From NCBI RefSeq assembly GCF_002101965.1, contig NZ_LQQA01000005.1:286961-350960 (forward strand): a stretch of 64,000 bases of DNA, written 5' to 3'. Of this stretch, positions 50,595 to 59,325 are shown piece by piece. Below the pieces are notes generated by a model, which did not search any database, was not told where the DNA came from, and worked only from the letters and a program-made list of their open reading frames with translations. How positions within the stretch are numbered: the stretch's first letter is position 1; the number at the start of each line of letters is the position of its first letter. This DNA is from Mycolicibacterium wolinskyi. Its GTDB lineage: Bacteria > Actinomycetota > Actinomycetes > Mycobacteriales > Mycobacteriaceae. Both the position numbers and the translations under genes were made by a program.

Positions 50595-50836
50595 GGTGCA
50601 TTCCTATCACTGACGGTTGGTCTACGGGCTGACACGCCAGAGCGGCCGTGGAATAGCGACGGACTCGAAATCGCCTCTAGCCGAGGCGTTGCGGAACAAC
50701 CGGCTGAGGGTGCGCCCCGCCCGTGCTTCGAGGTGATCTCTACCGGAGCGCCGTCATCGTTGACCTGCTCGGCCAGGGAAAGGAGGTTCTTGCGGGCGTC
50801 GCTCGCGGTGAGCGCGATCTCCGACCTCCCACGCAT
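50591..50836 (-). CDS. Phd/YefM-like antitoxin
   Basis: The ATG at 50836 gives 81 residues. MRGRSEIALTASDARKNLLS, then LAEQVNDDGAPVEITSKHGR follows the Phd/YefM DNA-binding fold. After GHGR-type residues the second half is unlike other members (Ser/Arg/Pro-rich), and another frame there also reads protein-like (AGRTLSRLFRNASARG), so a frameshift could be present. Against that, the ATGA overlap with the next gene supports the frame as it stands. Confidence 0.5.
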   Translation of the reverse strand: MRGRSEIALTASDARKNLLSLAEQVNDDGAPVEITSKHGRGAPSAGCSATPRLEAISSPSLFHGRSGVSARRPTVSDRNAP

Positions 50837-50889
50837 GACTGCTACCAAAAGTTGAGCCGCTGGAGGTCGTAGTGGTTGTCGGGCCCTCC

Positions 50890-52178
50890 CGTACACCGAG
50901 TTGGTGCCCGTGATGGTGGTTGGCGGCGTTGATAATGACTCAAGCTTCCGGATCTGACTGGACGCGCTGCCTCCATTCGTGGTGGTGATGGTGGTGGCGT
51001 CGATGTGTGAGAGGTGTGTGTCGATGAGCGTGCCCCCTGGGCCGGGGTCACCCGGCAACATGCCACCGCGGCCGCAGGGGTGGGGTGGCCCGCCTGGGCA
51101 TTCGGTGCCGCCGCCGTACGGTGTGGGGTATCCGGGTCAGCCGGGCGGAGTGCCGCCATGGGGAGCGCAACCGCCGAACAAGCCTGACAAGACGAAATGG
51201 ATCCTCGGTGGCGTGGCCCTGGTCGCCATCGTCGCCCTGGCGATCGTGGCCACGTTGTACGTCACCCGAGCTGATGGCAGTGCCGGTTCATCGGGTGCGC
51301 CCGGGCCGGGCGGCTCTGGATTCGCCAGTGCCGACGACGCCGGGCCGGCCGGCATCATCACCGACGACTCCACCTGCGAAGCGTGGCGAACGATTTCCCA
51401 TGACATGGAGGCGGTTTCTGATGCCGTCAAGTGGAATGAGCAGGACTATTCGGTGCCGGCGGCACAGTGGAATGCCGATCAGCGCAATGCGTTTGAGAAA
51501 AAGAGCGCGTCGTTGGGGAGTGCGGTCCCGAAGGTGGAGAGCCTGGCCAAGCAGACCCCGCATCGGGTCATGCGCGAACTCTATGGCCAGTACATCGCCT
51601 ACACGCAGGCGTGGATCGACGCTGTCCCAACGTATTCGGCAACCGATCGCGACAGTGTTGCCACCTCAAACCAACTCTTCACCGTGCTCAATCGTGTATG
51701 CGATGCTATCTACTTCCGCGCGGCGCAGCAGCTCGCTCCGCTGATTGCGGCCGCGGCGCCGCCATCGGATGTTCAGGCGCTACAAGGTGAGGCACAACCG
51801 GCCACCGAGCCGTTCATGAACCAGGGCGACGCCAGCTGTGAAGACTGGAGGGCCATGATTGATCGTTTCGAACAGGATTCACGTATGAAGGCGTGGAACG
51901 ACCTTGATCCCAACGTCCGGGCCAGCGAGCGAACTCCGGAATACACAGCGGTCGTGGACGCTGTCCTGCCGGTGTTGGGCACCTACGCCGATGACATGGA
52001 ACGCCTGGGCCGCCAGAGCGGCAACCCAGTCTGGGAGGACTTCGCCGTGACGGCAGCGCAATACATGCGCGCCTACATTCAGGGTGCGCCCACCTATCGG
52101 CCCGCCTATGGCCTGTTGTCGCTGACCTCGACCATCCTGGCGAATTCAGTCAATTGGGCCTGCAAGGCCCATGCCTGA
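50890..52178 (+). repeat. Left arm of a 1.3-kb inverted repeat
   Basis: The leader (50890-51023) and gene 51024-52178 reappear inverted at 52637-53945. Leader parts such as TTGATAATGACTCAA and GTGAGAGGTGTGTCGATGAG are the same in both arms. The central spacer is 458 bases and holds two short minus-strand genes. The arms could pair or recombine and invert the spacer. Confidence 0.8.
51024..52178 (+). CDS. Membrane-anchored protein with two C-x2-W domains, intact copy
   Basis: The ATG at 51024 with AGAGG upstream gives 384 residues. A Pro/Gly-rich cytosolic head (residues 1-55) leads to one membrane helix (WILGGVALVAIVALAIVATL) and an outer part with two similar halves, each opening with C-E-(A/D)-W-R (STCEAWRTI and ASCEDWRAM) and closing with RVCDAI or NWACKA. 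The layout of Pro-rich head, single helix and outer domain is common in mycobacterial envelope proteins. No family name known. A frameshifted copy lies inverted downstream. Confidence 0.65.
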   Translation: MSVPPGPGSPGNMPPRPQGWGGPPGHSVPPPYGVGYPGQPGGVPPWGAQPPNKPDKTKWILGGVALVAIVALAIVATLYVTRADGSAGSSGAPGPGGSGFASADDAGPAGIITDDSTCEAWRTISHDMEAVSDAVKWNEQDYSVPAAQWNADQRNAFEKKSASLGSAVPKVESLAKQTPHRVMRELYGQYIAYTQAWIDAVPTYSATDRDSVATSNQLFTVLNRVCDAIYFRAAQQLAPLIAAAAPPSDVQALQGEAQPATEPFMNQGDASCEDWRAMIDRFEQDSRMKAWNDLDPNVRASERTPEYTAVVDAVLPVLGTYADDMERLGRQSGNPVWEDFAVTAAQYMRAYIQGAPTYRPAYGLLSLTSTILANSVNWACKAHA

Positions 52179-52216
52179 AGCCCGGAGTTCCACCCTGGTC
52201 GTCCGTGGGCCCTGGG

Positions 52217-52384
52217 TCATACCTGGCCACTGATTCGGAGAAACCAGGCGGCCCCGCCGGTGTCTGCGCTGTACTCGCATTCGCTGTTGGTGCAGAGGGG
52301 CTGATTGAATGATGGTTTGGCGGAATCGGTTTCGTAGATGATCGCGTGGCCGCACCTGCACCGATATGTCGGGTTATCGGGCAT
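52217..52384 (-). CDS. Small zinc-ribbon-like protein
   Basis: A 55-codon frame starts at the ATG at 52384 (overlapping the previous gene's end) and has CRCGH (residues 9-13) and CTNSEC (31-36), a simple zinc knuckle pair. MPDNPTYRCRCGHAIIYETD is protein-like. Its overlap with the upstream gene supports it. Function unknown. Confidence 0.5.
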   Translation of the reverse strand: MPDNPTYRCRCGHAIIYETDSAKPSFNQPLCTNSECEYSADTGGAAWFLRISGQV

Positions 52385-52640
52385 TGTTCTCGTCTACCTC
52401 AAATGTGAATGGCCACAACACCTGTGTGCCGTTGTCTGCGCCGACGGGTCGGCCTGTGCCGAGTTCGAGGTTGTGCACCCACTGGTTTGCGGCCACCATG
52501 CTTTGCCTCTTGGCGTAGGCTGCCACTCTCACTATCCCGCCCGGGGTGCCCTCGGTCACCGAGACCTCGCCGCGCCGCTTCTTTGCCGCGAGCGTCCAGG
52601 ATGCTCTGTCGGTCACAGCACAGGGCCAGCGACCGTTCAT
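52374..52640 (-). CDS. Small hypothetical protein
   Basis: The ATG at 52640 overlaps the stop of the duplicated gene (ATGA). The 88-residue product MNGRWPCAVTDRASWTLAAK, then VHNLELGTGRPVGADNG is beta-rich. It has no recognised domain. Overlaps at both ends link three minus-strand genes (53826 to 52217). Confidence 0.5.
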   Translation of the reverse strand: MNGRWPCAVTDRASWTLAAKKRRGEVSVTEGTPGGIVRVAAYAKRQSMVAANQWVHNLELGTGRPVGADNGTQVLWPFTFEVDENNAR

Positions 52641-53826
52641 GACTGCGCCTTGCATGCCCAATTGATCGCATTAGCAACGGCCGTCGCGGTCAAGGTCATG
52701 TCGGCATAGTTTGGCGAGAAGGTGGGAGCGGCCTCGATATAGGCCCGCACATATTGCGCGGCCAGTACCGCGAAGTCCTCCCAAACCGGGTTCCCGCTAT
52801 CCCGGCCCAATCGCTCCATGTCGTCGGCATAGGCAACCAACAGCGGCAAGACGGCATCAACGACTGCTTTGTACTCGGGGCTCCATTCCGCTACCGCGAT
52901 ATTGGGGTCTAGATCAGCCCAGGCGTCGGCACGTGGATCGTGATCAAACCGGGTGACCAGAGCCATCCAGTCCCCGCAGGTGCCATGGTTATCGCTCAGG
53001 AATCTTCCGGGTCGAGACGCGCTGTCGCTGCTCGGCGCCTGAGCGTCTGACGGCGGTGACGCGGTAGCGATCAGAGGTGCGGTTTGCTGAGCTCCGCGGA
53101 AGTAGATGGCATCACACACGCGATTCAACGCTGTATAGAAAACGTTGGAAGCCGCGACGGTGTAGTTGTCTGGGGGCGAATAGGTTGGCATCGCATCTAT
53201 CCATGCTTGCGAGTAGGCGATGTACTGGCCGTAGAGTTCGCGCATGACCCGATGGGGTGTCTGTTTCGCTAGATCTGCCACGTTGGGCATCGCAGCGGTC
53301 AACGCGGTGCGCTTTTTCTCAAATGCTGCGCGTTGATCAGGATTCCACTGTGTCGCCGGCACCGAATAATCCTGCTCGTTCCACTTGACGGCATCAGAAA
53401 CCGCTTCCATGTCATGGGAAATCGTTCGCCAGGCTTCGCAGGTCGAGTCGTCGGTGATGATGCCGGCCGGCCCGGTGTCGTCAGCACTGGCGAACTCTGT
53501 GTGCGTGTTGTTTCCGGGCGCATCGGCGTTGCTGGCGCCGGCATCGGGTCGCGTGAAATGCATGGTGCCCACGATCGCCAGGGCGATGATGGCGACCAGG
53601 GCCACGCCGCCCAGGATCCATTTGGTCTTGTCGGGTTTGTTCGGTGGCGGACCGCCCGTCCACTGCGCTGCGGCGGTCCCCATTGGGATTGTCCACCCGG
53701 GTAACTCGGATGTGGCGCACCGTAGGAGCCCGGTCGCGGCGGCTCCGGCCGAGCGCCCCACGCCGATCCCTGGCCACCGTTTGGTGGCATGGCGCCGTAG
53801 GGGCCCGGCCCAGGGGGCACGCTCAT
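52637..53826 (-). pseudogene. Frameshifted inverted paralogue of the 51024-52178 gene
   Basis: The 3' part encodes the same membrane helix (WILGGVALVAIIALAIVG) and two C-x2-W domains as the 51024 gene, with high identity. The Pro/Gly-rich head (MSVPPGPGPYGAMPPNGGQG) is in another frame. A one-base loss of G in a run at about 53654-53657 would restore the match, giving GGPPPNKPDK in frame. It may be a natural frameshift, a sequencing error or a slippage site. As read, no full-length product is made. Confidence 0.7.
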
Positions 53827-53945
53827 CGACACACCTCTCACACATCGACTCCGCCACCCTCGACATGAACCCGGTGGCAGCGATTCCGGTCGGATCGTTT
53901 GAGTCATTATCAACGCCGCCGGCCACCATCACGGGCACCAACTAC
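52637..53945 (-). repeat. Right arm of the 1.3-kb inverted repeat
   Basis: This is the minus-strand counterpart of 50890-52178, including the leader region 53827-53945. The coding part is more diverged than the leader and the first domain. See the left arm. Confidence 0.8.
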
Positions 53946-54048
53946 GCGGCGGACCCGCCGCGAGCTCCACTCAGATACGGGCCATCCTTCCGTTCGCTGG
54001 GCCCTAGGCTGCTGGTCACGCAAACGGGCAAATCGGGGGGGGTACACG

Positions 54049-54237
54049 TTGATCGACCTGCTAGCTGACGACTTCCCGACCGTCCGTCAGACCAGCCTGG
54101 CCATCATCTTTCCGGCCGCTGGTTTGCTGCTGCTGGCGCTTGGCATTCGCCGCCGCCTGGCCTGGCGCCGCTGGAACGGCAGCGACAACGCCCGACAGCT
54201 GACCCCCGGCGAGTGCAGCAATGGATTAACCAGATGA
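54049..54237 (+). CDS. Small single-pass membrane protein
   Basis: A TTG at 54049 with GGGGGGGG upstream gives 62 residues: LIDLLADDFPTVRQTS, then a membrane helix (LAIIFPAAGLLLLALGI) and a basic segment (RRRLAWRRW). The frame is open further upstream without a good start. Function unknown. Confidence 0.45.
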   Translation: MIDLLADDFPTVRQTSLAIIFPAAGLLLLALGIRRRLAWRRWNGSDNARQLTPGECSNGLTR

Positions 54238-54439
54238 CCGAGCGTCACGAGCCGGTCCATGGGCGCCAACCAACCGCGACGACTGCAACCGCACGTCTGC
54301 GCCCCAATCATGGCTCTTTGAGCACTTATGCAGCTCAGAGGGGATGTGCTGCGGTCAGTTGGTGTGAGGGGACGGGTGTTGATGCACTTACGATCTGTGG
54401 CGTGGAGATACTGTTTGCCGCACCGTTAGGGGTCAGGCG

Positions 54440-55480
54440 ATGACGATGCCTCCGCCGCCTGGCGGACCTGGACCCGGATATCCGCGCCAAGCTGGGCATG
54501 AGGGCGGTGGTCAGCCACGGTTTGGTGTCTCGCCGAGCAATGGCGGGCCTGGTGGTGTGCCGGGGCAGCCGCCGAGCACTGCGACGCCGCCGTGGGATCC
54601 CCAGGGGCCCAGGACACACCAGATTGGTCCGCCGCAAGGAGTTCACCGGCCACCGCACGGTGTCGGAACCCCGCGTTGGGAGGGCCAGCCGCAGCCGCCG
54701 ATCGCTCCCATGACCGCGATCCCTGCTCGTCGTGGCAGCAAGCGCAAGTGGGCTCTGGCCGGCGCCGCGGTGGCGGTGGTTGTAGCCGTGGGGGCTGCGG
54801 TCGCGCTGACGGTCACCTCGGGCGATTCGGGAGACAACGCTTCGGCCGACGAGTCGCAACCGGCTGCCCCGCCGATCCCGGTGGGCGCACTGAACGGGCT
54901 GCTGCTGGCACCTGCTGAGGCTGCCAAGGCGGTGGGAACCGACAAACTGACGGGTTCTGAAGATTTGGGCGACAGGATCTACGAGAAAGCGGGCAAAGGG
55001 TCCATCGTTGACGGCGATTGCGTATCAGTGATGCCAGGAACCGAAGCCAAGTACACAGGCAGCGGCTTCACCGCGGTGCGGCGTCAATACTTCGCCAACC
55101 GTCCGCAAATCGACTACCTGACGCAAGTGGTGGTCGCATTTCCCTCCGCCGAGCTCGCCCAGAAGTTCATCATGAGCAGCGAGGAAGCATGGCGGAAATG
55201 CTCGGGCCGGACCGTGAACGTCAGCTACACCAACCCTGACAATCCCCCCGGCCCTCCTGCCTTCGAGGTGATCGGGCCGGTCAGCTCCAGTGACGGGATG
55301 ATCACGTTGCGCAGGACGCGGGAGGGCACCGGTGAAGCCGAGGGCGACTGGGCATGCTCGATTGCGTCGACATCGCGCAACAACATCGTGGTTGAAGGTT
55401 CGGTGTGCTCGCGCACCAAAGACGGCACGGTGACCGAACTTGTTCGGGGTATGGCTGAGAAGGTGGCCGCGCGCAAGTGA
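54440..55480 (+). CDS. PknH-type sensor-domain membrane protein
   Basis: The 346-residue product has a Pro/Gly-rich head (1-95), a basic stop-transfer segment (RRGSKRKW), one membrane helix (ALAGAAVAVVVAVGAAVALT) and an outer domain with LNGLLLAPAEAAKAVG, CVSVMPGTEAKYTGSGFTAV, AWRKCSGR and WACSIASTSRNNIVVE. This matches the mycobacterial PknH-like extracellular sensor domain (two disulphides). No kinase domain is fused. It overlaps the next sensor gene (GTGA). Confidence 0.8.
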   Translation: MTMPPPPGGPGPGYPRQAGHEGGGQPRFGVSPSNGGPGGVPGQPPSTATPPWDPQGPRTHQIGPPQGVHRPPHGVGTPRWEGQPQPPIAPMTAIPARRGSKRKWALAGAAVAVVVAVGAAVALTVTSGDSGDNASADESQPAAPPIPVGALNGLLLAPAEAAKAVGTDKLTGSEDLGDRIYEKAGKGSIVDGDCVSVMPGTEAKYTGSGFTAVRRQYFANRPQIDYLTQVVVAFPSAELAQKFIMSSEEAWRKCSGRTVNVSYTNPDNPPGPPAFEVIGPVSSSDGMITLRRTREGTGEAEGDWACSIASTSRNNIVVEGSVCSRTKDGTVTELVRGMAEKVAARK

Positions 55481-56169
55481 TCCCTGTTGCGCCGCCACGC
55501 AGGCGCTGGCCCTCTCCGTTGACGCTGGCCGCCATCGTTGTGACGGTGGTTGCTCTGGCGCTGGTCGCGGCCGCGGTCGTGGTCACCGTCTCGGGTATCG
55601 GCAATGTGCCGCCGGCCGTGTTGGACGGGCTGCTGCTCACCCCGCAGGAAGTCGCGAAGGCCCACGGTGCCCAATCTGTCGAGGTTGTCTCCGATGACGA
55701 CACGTTGGACTCGAAAGAGCCCGACAGCGAATGCTTGGGGCTGCTCAACGATCGGTCAGAACGTGCCTACCGTGGTAGCGGATGGAGCGCTGTACGCCAT
55801 CAAACGTTGGCCGACGAGCAACGGCAGGTGACGTTGTCGCAGTCGGTGATCGCGATGCGCGACACGCATGAAGCCGCCCGCTTCGTCGACGGACAGAACG
55901 CGCTGTGGGAGACGTGCTCCACCCAGGTGTTGCAACGAAAGAACAAGGACGGCCTGGTCGCCGACTACGTGGTAACGATGGTAAAACGCAGCGACGGGAT
56001 TCTCGCCGCGAGCTATCACGATGAGGGCGACAACGGATGGACCTGCGTTCGTGGAATGGCCTGGCGCAGAAACGTTGTCATTGACACCACGACGTGCGGT
56101 CCGGGCCCGACCCCCTGGCTGCTGCCGGGGATCATCGTGCCGATCTCAGCTCGGATCCAGGCGGCCTGA
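55477..56169 (+). CDS. PknH-type sensor-domain membrane protein, short form
   Basis: A GTG overlapping the previous stop gives 230 residues: a short head, one helix (LAAIVVTVVALALVAAAVVV) and the same outer domain pattern (LDGLLLTPQEVAKAHG, CLGLLN, WETCSTQ, WTCVRGMAWRRNVVID). The cytosolic Pro-rich part is missing. It is likely a partner or duplicate of the previous protein. Confidence 0.78.
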   Translation: MIPVAPPRRRWPSPLTLAAIVVTVVALALVAAAVVVTVSGIGNVPPAVLDGLLLTPQEVAKAHGAQSVEVVSDDDTLDSKEPDSECLGLLNDRSERAYRGSGWSAVRHQTLADEQRQVTLSQSVIAMRDTHEAARFVDGQNALWETCSTQVLQRKNKDGLVADYVVTMVKRSDGILAASYHDEGDNGWTCVRGMAWRRNVVIDTTTCGPGPTPWLLPGIIVPISARIQAA

Positions 56170-56373
56170 CGTCTAGGTGTGCTATTCCGTGACATTGGCG
56201 GCTCCCTGGGACGGCCCGGCGTCCCTCGACGACGAACCTGAGCTCCCCGAACTTGTGCCGGCCAGCAGAGACCAAAAGTACTTGCCGCCGAGGAACCACA
56301 TAGTTCTCACTGGCCTGTAGTGCAAGCGGGCCTAGTGATGAAAGCCGGGTCGCGAAAGCGTCGTACCGCAGGA

Positions 56374-56916
56374 TCACTCGCGCGTGCTCCGGAAAGCAAA
56401 GTAGAGCAGACGTCCGATCAAGCCGAGTGTCACGACCACGACCAATGCTCCTGCCACATAGGGGAAGGCGTAGTTGCCGGCCGAGGCGATGCCCTCCAGC
56501 ATGCTCGGCGGCCCCACCTCGACGTCGACGGCAAAGCGCCGGCACACCCGATCGCTGTTGTCGGACTCGACCAGGCTGATCCGCGCGGTCCCAGTCTGGC
56601 GGGCCAGGTATCTCATCGTGCTGGTGCCGTTGCCTCTGCCGGCCGGCGGCGTGCGATCCCACTCGTAGCGTTGTCCCCGGAAGTCCACTATGTCGCGGCC
56701 TGAGTTGTGGTCCTTGCGCCATTGGCACCTGGTCTCGTCGTAATCGTCGGCAAGAACGATGTCGAGCAGCTGACCGCTGCGGACCTGTACGCGCCCACCG
56801 TTGTCTTTGTCGGTTGCGATCACATCGGGCTGCGCCGCGCCGCAGCCGCCGATCGCCAGCACGAGCCAGCACAGAACTGCCAGCGCCAACCGACGCCCGG
56901 GCCAAGTCCTCCGCAT
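56374..56916 (-). CDS. Chagasin-like lipoprotein with C-terminal membrane helix
   Basis: The ATG at 56916 gives 180 residues with lipobox LAIGGC near residue 25. The outer domain has GQLLDIVLADDYDETRC...CQWR, YEWDRTPPAGRGNGTSTM and TGTARISLVESDNSD, similar to the chagasin/I42 protease-inhibitor beta-fold. A C-terminal helix (YVAGALVVVVTLGLIGRLLY) gives a second anchor, unusual for a lipoprotein. The inhibitor role is only a pattern-based guess. Confidence 0.55.
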   Translation of the reverse strand: MRRTWPGRRLALAVLCWLVLAIGGCGAAQPDVIATDKDNGGRVQVRSGQLLDIVLADDYDETRCQWRKDHNSGRDIVDFRGQRYEWDRTPPAGRGNGTSTMRYLARQTGTARISLVESDNSDRVCRRFAVDVEVGPPSMLEGIASAGNYAFPYVAGALVVVVTLGLIGRLLYFAFRSTRE

Positions 56917-57016
56917 CCATGAATCGTATGAGCAAGCCACCAACCCGTACCGCAAGAGATTTGGAGGGCGCCATCGCAGCCGATCTGGGCAGCGCCAACC
57001 TCATGAGACAGCACAT

Positions 57017-58042
57017 CTAGGCCGGCGGTACCCGGTCGGCGCTCCAGCGGGCCAGCATGGGCGCCTGGGTCGAACCGGTGGGTGTGCATATCGCTACGTC
57101 GATGACGACGTTGCGGCGGGAGGTCAGTGAGTGCTGGCACTGCCACGGTTTGTCGGGCTGGTCTTCGCGGATGGTTGTGACGGTGAGGATTCCGTCGACC
57201 ATGGCTGGTGCGCTCACGGTGTAGGGCTCGTGGGGAATCTTGTTCGATTTGGGTTTGTTCACCGTCACCACCTGGTTGGCGCACTTGCCCCATTTCTCGA
57301 CCGCTTTGGTGACGAAGTCGGTTGCGGCTGTGGTGGTGTAGAACGCGGTGGCTTGCTGCTCGACCATCATGTGGCTGTCGGTCTCGCCCGGTTTGGCGTC
57401 GTCGTAGACGTGTGTGCGGGAGTCGGTGAAGCCAGAGTTGTCATAGCCTTGTGGCAGCGAGGGGAACAGGACTCCGCCACAGTCCGGGCGATCGCTGCTC
57501 CAGTTGCTCAGCCCGAAGAATTCCGAGGTCTTGCCCAGGTACGGGACGTCGAGCACTGTGGAGATCGAGACGTCGCCGGAGCCCGGACCCAGGCTGAGGA
57601 TACCGCCGAGCTGCCCGGCGTGGATGGCATTGGGTTCAGGTTCGGGCTTTGGTGTTGTCACGATCGGCCGCGGGGGCCTGTAAGTGCTGGGAAGCGATGA
57701 TGGGGCCGGTTCAGAAGCGGGGGAGCTGATCTGACGCACCAGCACACCGGTGGCTGCGATTCCGACGCCAATGGCAGTCACGATCGCTGCCGCAGCCGGC
57801 CAGCGGCGGCCGGCCCGCCGCATCGGCGGGGGCGCTACCGTTCCGGTAGGCGGGCCCGGTAGGTCGTGCTGCGGGGATGGGGCAGACCCTGTTGGTGTTC
57901 CCCATCCTGGATGAGGTGCGGAGGCCGATCGTCGAGGGTATGCCACCGTGGGCTCATCGTAGGGCGAAGGTGCAGCGCCGTCGCGTGGGTGTCGGGAGGG
58001 CGCGACGTTGTTGTGAGTGGGTTCTGTTGGGGGAACGCTCAT
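57017..58042 (-). CDS. Sensor-domain membrane protein (PknH type)
   Basis: The 341-residue product has a Pro/Ser-rich head, one helix (WPAAAAIVTAIGVGIAATGV) and an outer sensor domain: LGGILSLGPGSGDVS, CGGVLFPSLPQGYDNSGF, KWGKCANQV, and WQCQHSLTSRRNVVIDVAIC. It is encoded second in a two-gene unit after 58989-58039, overlapping by ATGA. Probably an envelope protein with unknown ligand. Confidence 0.78.
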   Translation of the reverse strand: MSVPPTEPTHNNVAPSRHPRDGAAPSPYDEPTVAYPRRSASAPHPGWGTPTGSAPSPQHDLPGPPTGTVAPPPMRRAGRRWPAAAAIVTAIGVGIAATGVLVRQISSPASEPAPSSLPSTYRPPRPIVTTPKPEPEPNAIHAGQLGGILSLGPGSGDVSISTVLDVPYLGKTSEFFGLSNWSSDRPDCGGVLFPSLPQGYDNSGFTDSRTHVYDDAKPGETDSHMMVEQQATAFYTTTAATDFVTKAVEKWGKCANQVVTVNKPKSNKIPHEPYTVSAPAMVDGILTVTTIREDQPDKPWQCQHSLTSRRNVVIDVAICTPTGSTQAPMLARWSADRVPPA

Positions 58043-58989
58043 TTAGCCGGGACCTTGGAGAGGATCCGTTCCAGCACTTTCGCGGATTCATTGTGCGCCA
58101 GATAGCTGTCACAGATCATCACGTCGGCAACGATGTTGCGCTTTGCGCCAAGCGAATGGAAGCACGTCCACAGCATGTCCGGGACATTCGGATCACCGGC
58201 CCGGCGCATATCGACGGTGAGTACACCCTGGACGGTGTACTGGGGCTTCAGCTTCACCTCACTGATCCGAAAATCAGCGTTGTCTTGGCCCTCTTGAGAG
58301 AGTGTCACGACACCCGACCCGATGCATTGGCGCCACTTTCCAGCTTCGTCCGCGGCGAACTTGTCGGCTCGGGCAGAGTCAGGGAAAGCGGTGACCATCT
58401 GTGACAGCCGCACCTGGGGTACCCCGAACACGTGCTCGCGAGGGTTGTAGGCGTGTTCGCCGTCGTCTTGGTTGAACTGATACTGAAGCGCTCGGTATCC
58501 AGATCCTTCGTAGGCGGACTTGATGCCCGTGTCGACAACACTGCCGCATTCGGGGCGAGAGGTGTTGCGTGTCATAAGCGTGGTGCTGTCCGAGACAGCT
58601 TTCATCTCCGAGGTGCCCAGTGCGGCGTTGAGCTCCTCCGGTGTCAGCACGAGACCGCGTAGCGCAGTGACGGGTACACCGCTGTCGACACTCGGGGGAG
58701 CTGGTGGCGCGCTCGTGGGGTCAGCGACCGGTGCCGGCGGCTCGGGCTGACCGCCCGATTGCAGAATCACGGTGCTCACCGCGGCAATAGCAACAACCGC
58801 AGCGACCGCGGCGCCGGCCCACAGCCATTTCTTCTTTCCGCCCTTGTTCGGCGGCGAAGGTGACCATCCTGGTGCGGGTGGCGCCGGCCACTGCGAGTGG
58901 CCGCCAGGCTGGCCCTGGTTCGGGAGGCCGTATTGCGCTGCGCCTGGACCGTGTTGCGGTGGCCAAGGCTGGCTTGGTGGCTGGGTCAT
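58039..58989 (-). CDS. Sensor-domain membrane protein (PknH type)
   Basis: The ATG at 58989 gives 316 residues (MTQPPSQPWPPQHGPGAAQY). The head is Pro/Gly/Gln-rich; a basic turn (KGGKKKWLW) precedes one helix (AGAAVAAVVAIAAVSTVILQ). The outer domain has LRGLVLTPEELNAALG, CGSVVDTGIKSAYEGSGY, KWRQCIGSG and WTCFHSLGAKRNIVADVMIC. The longer frame to 59076 lacks support. It is the first gene of the minus-strand pair. Confidence 0.78.
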   Translation of the reverse strand: MTQPPSQPWPPQHGPGAAQYGLPNQGQPGGHSQWPAPPAPGWSPSPPNKGGKKKWLWAGAAVAAVVAIAAVSTVILQSGGQPEPPAPVADPTSAPPAPPSVDSGVPVTALRGLVLTPEELNAALGTSEMKAVSDSTTLMTRNTSRPECGSVVDTGIKSAYEGSGYRALQYQFNQDDGEHAYNPREHVFGVPQVRLSQMVTAFPDSARADKFAADEAGKWRQCIGSGVVTLSQEGQDNADFRISEVKLKPQYTVQGVLTVDMRRAGDPNVPDMLWTCFHSLGAKRNIVADVMICDSYLAHNESAKVLERILSKVPAK

Positions 58990-59164
58990 CGGGCGCTCAC
59001 CACCCGGGCACGACGAATCAACGCGAATCCCATAGTGATGATCGTAGGTTGCGCACAAGTTCGCCTGGAGCACCAATGCGGTGCCCGCGGCGCGTTAGCG
59101 CCTGGCCGTCATCTGAAATCGACGCACCGCAGGTTGTCTGGACTCCTGTCGAACCACTGCCACC

Positions 59165-59325
59165 ACACACCACCTCCCCGCCCGGCATGGGGTGGGGAGG
59201 TGGTGTGTTTGAAAAGGGCTGTTGTACTGGGGATTTGGCTCCGATTTGTCGGTGTTTGGCAGTAGAATCGGGAGCGTAGGGCAGGCCAATCCGGCAGGCC
59301 CACAGAGTCCCGGAGGGGAAGTCGA
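59165..59325 (+). promoter_or_regulatory. Terminator/promoter/leader cassette, copy 1
   Basis: A 15-bp perfect stem (ACACACCACCTCCCC/GGGGAGGTGGTGTGT, 59165-59208) is followed by an AT-richer region with TAGAAT (59263-59268) as a -10 and a leader with GGCAGGCC...CGGCAGGCCCAC and GAGTCCCGGAGGGG. The whole block recurs before the DUF4192 gene at 62437-62594. It is the likely promoter of rIIA-rIIB. Confidence 0.7.
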
